From NCBI GenBank assembly GCA_963920705.1, contig OY987226.1, positions 32,291,686-32,355,685 of the forward strand: a stretch of 64,000 nt of DNA. The letters are read 5' to 3'. Both the position numbers and the translations under genes were made by a program. Shown piece by piece: positions 57,846 through 64,000 of this stretch (positions within the stretch are counted from its first letter, which is position 1; each line of letters starts with the position of its first letter). The notes under the pieces are model-generated. The model worked only from the letters and a program-made list of their open reading frames with translations. It was not told the origin of the DNA and did no database searches. This DNA comes from Odiellus spinosus. Lineage: Eukaryota > Arthropoda > Arachnida > Opiliones > Phalangiidae.

Positions 57846-58499
57846 GTATACTTAATCAACATTTCATTATTGAAATCTGTGTTTAACTAGAGATACTCTT
57901 GTACCCGAACGAAGTGTTATCAAATTTTTTCAAAAGTACCTTTGTCTGTATTAATTCGAATTCAGTGGACGGTGTGAAGAGGGAAACGACGACGACGACG
58001 ACGATTTCAGTTTCTGATGAAATTCGAGTTTAGATAAAGGGATAAACACGAACGTGTTTATCCTAATAAGAAAATATTGAATATCTTCGAAAATATCTTT
58101 TATATTAAATTTAAGTTTCAGCAACATTGGTTTTTAGATTAAGTTAAATCATTTAATCTGTTTTAATTTTAATTTAAATGAATATTACGTTTCAATTCAG
58201 TAAAAGCTATCACCTCAGAAGGCTAAAATAGACGCGAATCCAAAAGATACTATATAAGGCGTTCGTTTATCATTATAAACTAACAAGCGAGTAGCGGTTG
58301 CTGCTCTTCAATGGATGGATGTACGTTTACAGCAAGGTATACGCTATGCGAATTTTATTGGAGAGTCAAGCGCCGTGGGTGATGACGTCTTCTTCCTACG
58401 TCACGTACAGACAGATCCTCTCCGCGAACTAAAAGTTCACTTGGTGAGATAAGACGAAAGTTTTTCGATTCGATGACGTATTCCGTCTTCTTGCAAGAC
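57846..58499. other. Non-coding interior of the composite
   Basis: A (GAC)n run at about 57983-58000. The text at 58380-58500 has CGTC-rich, promoter-like palindromic pieces. No gene recognised. Confidence 0.35.
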
Positions 58500-58998
58500 G
58501 CCGACGCCAACGCCAACGCCGCAGTGAATACTTACCTAGACCCCACTAGGGTTGGGTCTAGCTAATAATATACGTGTATTTAATATATATGACTTTTAGG
58601 TGGTCTCCCTCCCACGATCGCGTAGCGCTCGACGCAGATAGCTTAACGATAGAGTGTCGGACACTGATCCCCGTTACCACGGGCACATACTATACTACGA
58701 GAGAAAAATCCTTTATATCTTCAGAGGTATACGATACAGAAAACCAATCGATACAGAAAACAGATCGTCGTTATTAAGGGGTTGTCGTGAACGAGATTAA
58801 AAGGTAGCTTATGAATGTTTCGGTTCTAGTCTGTCAGTAATAAAAACTCGAAAACAACGAACAAGTAGTCGCGAACGAGATAGTAAGGGAGCTTATGCTT
58901 GTTGAGTTCTAGTCTGTCAGTAATTAAAACTCGAAAACAATAAACAAGTCGTCGCGAAGGGAGCTTATGCGTGTTGAGTTCTAGTCTATCAGTAATGA
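58500..58998. repeat. Arm repeats: hairpin CTAGACCC..GGGTCTAG and blocks of about 100 bp
   Basis: Inverted relative of 33786-34275. It carries GCCGCAGTGAATAC plus the CTAGACCCCACTAGGGTTGG hairpin at about 58520-58562, a CCCGTTACCACGGGCA block, then roughly three copies of the TCTGTCAGTAAT..AAAACTCGAAAAC unit. Confidence 0.75.
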
Positions 58999-60030
58999 AA
59001 AACCGGTTTTGAAAAACCTGTTTTGAAAAACCTGTTTTGAAAAACCTGTTTTGAAAAGCCTGTTTTGAAAAGCCTGTTTTGAAAAGCCTGTTTTGAAAAG
59101 CCTGTTTTGAAAAGCCTGTTTTGAAAAGCCTGTTTTGAAAAGCCTGTTTTGAAAAGCCTGTTTTGAAAAGCCTGTTTTGAAAAGCCTGTTTTGAAAAGCC
59201 TGTTTTGAAAAGCCTGTTTTGAAAAGCCTGTTTTGAAAAGCCTGTTTTGAAAAGCCTGTTTTGAAAAGCCTGTTTTGAAAAGCCTGTTTTGAAAAGCCTG
59301 TTTTGAAAAGCCTGTTTTGAAAAGCCTGTTTTGAAAAGCCTGTTTTTAAAAGCCTGTTTTGAAAAGCCTGTTTTGAAAAGCCTGTTTTGAAAAGCCTGTT
59401 TTGAAAAGCCTGTTTTGAAAAGCCTGTTTTGAAAAGCCTGTTTTGAAAAGCCTGTTTTGAAAAGCCTGTTTTGAAAAGCCTGTTTTGAAAAACCTGTTTT
59501 GAAAAACCTGTTTTGAAAAACCTGTTTTGAAAAACCTGTTTTGAAAAACCTGTTTTGAAAAACCTGTTTTGAAAAACCTGTTTTGAAAAACCTGTTTTGA
59601 AAAACCTGTTTTGAAAAACCTGTTTTGAAAAACCTGTTTTGAAAAACCTGTTTTGAAAAACCTGTTTTGAAAAACCTGTTTTGAAAAACCTGTTTTGATA
59701 AACCTGTTTTGAAAAACCTGTTTTGAAAAACCTGTTTTGAAAAACCTGTTTTGAAAAACCTGTTTTGAAAAACCTGTTTTGAAAATCCTGTTTTGAAAAA
59801 CCTGTTTTGAAAAACCTGTTTTGAAAAACCTGTTTTGAAAAACCTGTTTAGAAAAACCTGTTTTGAAAAACCCGATTTGAAAAACATGATTTTGAAAAAC
59901 CTGATTTGAAAAACATGATTTTGAAAAACCTGATTTGAAAAACATGATTTTCAAATCATGATTTTCAAATCATGATTTTCAAATCATGATTTTTAAATCA
60001 TGATTTTCAAATCATGATTTGGAAAACATT
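58999..60030. repeat. 14-bp minisatellite, long array (CCTGTTTTGAAAA(A/G))
   Basis: About 68-75 units in ordered variant blocks: AAACCT (58999-59050), AAGCCT (about 59051-59485), AAACCT (59486-59875), then AACATGATTTT and AAATCATGATTTTC towards 60030. The 14-bp period gives a 42-bp coding period, so the 353- and 202-codon minus-strand frames are artefacts. Confidence 0.97.
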
Positions 60031-60279
60031 ATTTGAATGCAATGACTGCGGGGATATTCGTCTTTTTCAATATATCGCATAAAAACGATCACGGTCATAT
60101 AGTCGGCTCGAGAAATTTCCGCAACTTCGTGTTTAAAGGAATCTCGAGACGCCATTCAAATTGTTTAAAGAGCGTTTATGCCTGCATAACACACCCCTGC
60201 TATAGAATCATTCCTTTCAGCCTCTTTTACAATGTCAGGGGTCTAGCTATTCCTATGGGCTTGATTATCTTGTTTCTAT

Positions 60280-61269
60280 TGCAAGTAGAACAGTGGTTTA
60301 CCGGTTTTTGGAAAGCGTAGTACCAGGGAAAAAGCGTATCACAGTTCCATAGTAAAGTCTTTATTTTCCGGGATGCTAGGCGCCAAAACCCTCTAGACCC
60401 AGGAAATGACTTCATGATATAATGTCATCTAATTGCGGATGTGCCTTAACTTTGGATTTGCAGTAAAGGTCGTTTACATAAGTCGGGCGAATTGGGGGAG
60501 ATCAACAATATTTGCAATTTGACGAGTAAACGCCTATAAATATATTTATAGGCGATTTCCCTGCCTCAATCAGTGCATACATGAGAACGCCTGAAATACA
60601 GTTGCTGATAGCGTAGCCTTAAAGCCGGATGCACACAGATCAATTTTCTCCGTTTCGAACTTCCGCATCCTTTGACTTATATGGGCACGAGCTTATAAAG
60701 CGTGAAAATAGGGCTGTGTTCATCAGGTCTACGATACAACTTTTATAAGCAATTTCTTATTTAATAATTAATTATGCTTGAAAAGAGCGAAATGTTCGCA
60801 CTCGCGAGAGTTTTAGCGCGTTCGTGATAAAAAATATCACTGCTGACTGAAGTGACTTAAAGTAAGGCTGCCATTTTCGAAACTTAAAAAATTCTCCTCT
60901 ACTACATCATCACACTATGATCGCGTGGCTGTTATAGTCTACAATTAATTTTTGTATGTTCTGGCATTGATACGGTTTCCTCCTCGCGATCTTTTTCGAA
61001 AATGTACTTAATCCAAAATTTCTACCTTATATTTGAAATTAAATATTTTCCATAATCAAACAACATCATCAACAGAAAAATATTTCTATATATTTGGCAT
61101 TTTGATGTTTCTTAAATACACGTCAACCCAAGTGTGTTAGGTTTTATACATATTCATTACTTTTTAATACCATGAAAAAATATATTTCATATTCCTTCGA
61201 AAAAATGGTGACAGCCTCTTTTTAAGAAATTGCGTAGGGAGGTAGATATTTCCCTTAACTAAATAATAA
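60280..61269. other. Non-coding, no feature recognised
   Basis: Contains a perfect 24-bp palindrome at 60531-60554 (CGCCTATAAATA and its complement). No gene. Confidence 0.35.
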
Positions 61270-61907
61270 ATAATAATAAGTAGTTGCTTCTCACCCTTAA
61301 AAAGGCTCTTTATCAGATTCGGATCAAACCCGTGAAGTGATACAAATTAATTGTTAGAGGAAGCGCAACTATACAAAAAAGATGTTGCTTCGCACCCTTA
61401 AAAAGGGCTCTTTATCTCGGGTCAAACCCGTGAGGTACACAAATTAATTGTTAGAGTAAGAGCAATTCAATATCTTTAAAATTATAGTTATTAGATTTAT
61501 TGTACTATTACAAATATTTTATTATTATTAAATATTTTCCAAAAAACTGATATAGACGATGTCGCAACTTCGAACACTAAAAACTAAAAAAATGAACCTA
61601 AAATAGACGTGCTGACATTTTTGGTATTGGTTTTTTAGATACCTCTTATCAGTTATTGTTGGTATATAACGCCAATCTTAAGCCTGCAACCAAACTGTTT
61701 CTACACCTAAAATTTAAAAAGTAAAGAATACCGTATAAATAACCGGGATAAAACTTCGAAAGTCTCGGTGTATAAATCTCAAATATTTTTAATGACTTTT
61801 GGAATGCTAAATTTCGCCAATATTGCTCATACCGCAACAAATTTTGAAGAAGTTACACATTTATCAAGAATTTTCACAAAAATTCTTATGTCCCTAGCAA
61901 ACATTAA

Positions 61908-63027
61908 AGGGTAAATGAAAACTGATATATCACTTTTTTGATTTTACGTTTTTCTAAATCTACGTTATCGAAAACCTAAGAAAAATATCAACTCTTATTT
62001 TTAAGCATCTCCTAAATGTGATAGAAAAGGTTTTAAAGATCGGACTTCGTTGTCTGCAAAAAAAAAAAAAGCATGAGTCCCGGTGTTTCAATTTCCGAGA
62101 AAAACATCCGACCAATAGGCGCTCTCCTGAAACCCCACGTGCTCGTGTATAGTATAGTTTATATTGCAATAGCCTCCTAGAAACGCGAGCGCCGCCGAAG
62201 CGCGTGATTTAGGACGCTACCATATTACAAACGCGCCCGCACGTGAGTTTAAATTTCATTTATTTTAGGCTCAATTTAGGCTTAGCATTTTCATGAAAGA
62301 TAATTTTTACGACGCTTCAGCAGGCGTTGCGAGTTAAATTTATTTTGGTGAATTAATGTATTTTTAATTTAGGAAAACATCGTTTGGACCAGTTTTGGTC
62401 TCTATCAAAGGTATTTAGCCTCATTATATAAATGATATCTATGGTTTCTCTTGGGTCACAAGGTCTAAACGGCACCTATTGGTCGGATGTTTTTCTCGGA
62501 AATTGAAACACAGGGACTCCATGCTTTTTTTTAGCAGACAACGAAGTCCGATCTTGAAAACCTTTTCTATCATATTTAGGAGATGCCAGAAGCCGATGAA
62601 ACCCTCCTTTGAAGTCTATTACTCCCGGGTCTTGTCTACCCCTCTCTGTATGGGTTATTCTCAAAAGGCGCGATTCGTACGCCTCCTAACGGTAGATGTT
62701 TTCGGAGCGGGAGTTCGTCGAGCGAATATCTCTAACAGCCTTGGAGTTCGTCCAAAAACGTCGTCGTTTGTGGAGAGAGAGAATTTCCATTTTTCTGTAG
62801 ACAGGGGGGATGAAGTAGGACCCCTTCTAACTCATAAAATTGGGAATTTTACCCATACAGAGAGGTGCGCTATATGGAACATTGGAGAAGTAGACTTCAA
62901 AGGAGGGTTTCATCGGCTTCTGGAGATGCTTAAAAATAAGAGTTGATGTTTTTTCTTAGGTTTTCGATAACGTAGATTCAGAAAAACGTAAAATCCTGAA
63001 AGTGATACATCAGTTTTCATTTACCCT
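61908..63027. mobile_element. Nested inverted-repeat element, possibly TTAA-flanked
   Basis: Arms of about 200 bp (61908-62110; inverted at 62470-62585 and 62929-63027, the right arm split by a later insertion). Termini are AGGGTAAATGAAAACTGAT and its complement, flanked by TTAA on both sides. The TTAA is part of a palindromic edge, so the duplication is not certain. No transposase. Confidence 0.75.
62586..62923. mobile_element. Innermost MITE, 338 bp, AGATG duplication
   Basis: Terminal inverted repeats of about 33 bp (CCAGAAGCCGATGAAACC start) are flanked by agatg at 62581-62585 and 62924-62928 (ggagatg if two ambiguous bases are included). It splits the right arm of the 61908-63027 element. 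The uninterrupted left arm shows the empty site. The 155-codon frame across it is chance. Confidence 0.85.
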
Positions 63028-64000
63028 TTAATAATTCTTATAACAGTGACTAAAATGTATTTTGTGTAATAATAATGCGAATTATAACTAGAATAAAATC
63101 AGTTTTAATGAAATCCATTTTATCGCTTTTTTAAAACTCTTATATACGGCATTGCAACTATTTCTACTGTTCCTTTCTAAACATTCTCTCCATCGTATTT
63201 CTAGTCTGTAAATACATCCTTATTTCAAGTTAAAACTAAAGAATCAATTTTTATATTAAATACTTCAATATTGTCTGTGTGGATGAGGCTAAATAAGATG
63301 CTTGAAAATCCTACATATTTAGCCTCGTTTTAAAGCAAAGTTTCATAGCAAGTTCATTAATTATTAATTAGTTTAGAGCGGTTTAAATTAAGCTTTCTTT
63401 TTTTTTTTACATTTCCAAGGATCCTATAAATCTGAATGAAAATGAAATAAAACTTGGTAAAACGTTTTCATTCTAGAGATAAGTCTAACGAAAAAAGATT
63501 TTTTTTTTTTTATCGAATGTCCGCTTTTTTACCGTTTTTGGAGTTACCGTATACTATTCCTTATCCTAAATCGCGCGCGCGAGTTAGAGAATTACGGATT
63601 TAGCGAACAATCGATAAGGTCCCGCCCGGTAAAATTATCACTTTTTACGATAAAATCTAGAAAAGTTGAATAACGCATATCTTAAGCCTGAAACGGGGAG
63701 TTAAATTTTAGGAATGAAGGAGATTTAAGAAATTAAATTTTCTTAGTTGTAATAAGTTCTGATTATTTTTAAAGTAAGTGATTAGTCGCTACAGACGACC
63801 TAGGTAACAATCCTCTCTTATTGATGTTATTTTTAAATTCTTTCAGTATAATTCTAGGTAGCCGTTTTAAAGAAAAATATTTAATCATAATAAAATCTTT
63901 GGAGTTAGACTAGAACCACGAACTATAATTTTAAAGATATTAAATTGCTCTTGCTCTAACAATTAATTTGTGTTCATTCACGGGTTTGACCCGAATCATT

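Larger units (their letters stand above)
54751..60273. mobile_element. 5.5-kb composite bounded by long inverted repeats
   Basis: The left arm 54751-54901 and right arm 60122-60273 are inverted copies, about 90% identical by eye (ACAAGAT..TCAAGCCCATAGG to TTTAAACACGAAGTT). Inside each arm comes a 14-bp minisatellite, short on the left (54902-54976) and about 68-75 units on the right (58999-60030). Between them lie several other repeats and a fold-back element. I see no transposase, so it is non-autonomous, or two arms brought together by later events. Confidence 0.6.
61270..64000. mobile_element. Long-inverted-repeat element running off the window
   Basis: The left arm (61391-61560: TTGCTTCGCACCC, CAAACCCGTGA, AATTAATTGTTAGAG, TTTAAAATTATAGTTA) is matched inverted at about 63880-64000. 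The terminal block of about 105 bp is tandemly duplicated (61285 and 61391). The arms and the 63800-63880 text are homologous to the 55470-55980 fold-back, so this is a larger member of that family with an insert. The right end lies past 64000. Confidence 0.7.

Noticed and set aside
58826-59954. 353- and 202-codon frames encoding a 14-residue repeat (FKTGFSKQVFQNRF)
   Set aside because: Three 14-bp units make a 42-bp stop-free period; both frames are by-products of the minisatellite.
62479-62946. 155-codon frame at the right end
   Set aside because: It spans the arm of one element, a whole MITE and the arm again, so it cannot be an evolved protein.

Overview
This is a gene-poor, AT-rich piece of an animal genome, most likely an insect. 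The evidence is split exons of ionotropic receptors (IRs, the protostome chemosensory branch of the glutamate receptors), two BEL/Pao LTR retrotransposons with 5-bp target duplications, a P-element/THAP9-type transposase relic, a hAT-type non-autonomous element, and short TTAGG-like runs. No bacterial operon, CRISPR array, rRNA or intact tRNA was seen. The genus cannot be told from this sequence.

Host genes lie on the minus strand. One IR gene is supported by five phase-compatible exons between 37169 and 22678: a pre-TM1 exon, TM1, pore and TM2, ligand-binding S2, and TM3 with the stop codon. A signal-peptide-like exon at 52286-52122 may be its start. A second IR TM1 exon, with the same intron phases as the first gene's TM1 exon, lies at 1219-1081, so a tandem paralogue runs off the left edge.

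Layout. 1-1.2 kb: a small hAT-like MITE and the second IR exon. 2.5-7.4 kb: a satellite of about 64-bp units in two opposed arms. 7.7-13.7 kb: four fold-back elements (three have arms made of short repeats and a TTAGG-like core) and a GC-rich MITE with a 9-bp target duplication. 15.9-22.6 kb: a young, nearly intact BEL/Pao element about 100 bp past the IR stop codon. 22.7-37.2 kb: the IR gene, its introns filled with a Ty3/gypsy integrase relic, a THAP/P-type transposase relic cut by a hAT-type element, and a LINE RT scrap. 38.4-49.1 kb: a LINE, a second BEL/Pao element, and a relic joining a PIF1-like helicase to a ubiquitin-specific-protease (USP) domain, with a 1.14-kb minisatellite between the two. 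53.8-64 kb: nested long-inverted-repeat elements, including a 5.5-kb structure with a roughly 70-copy 14-bp minisatellite, a near-perfect 201-bp hairpin and a three-level nest at the right edge.

The elements record a relative order of events. The hAT-type element entered the P-type gene. The second BEL entered the USP reading frame. The first BEL separated the IR stop codon from a candidate poly(A) signal. The least explained parts are the helicase-USP relic and the families of inverted-repeat elements whose arms are made of minisatellites.
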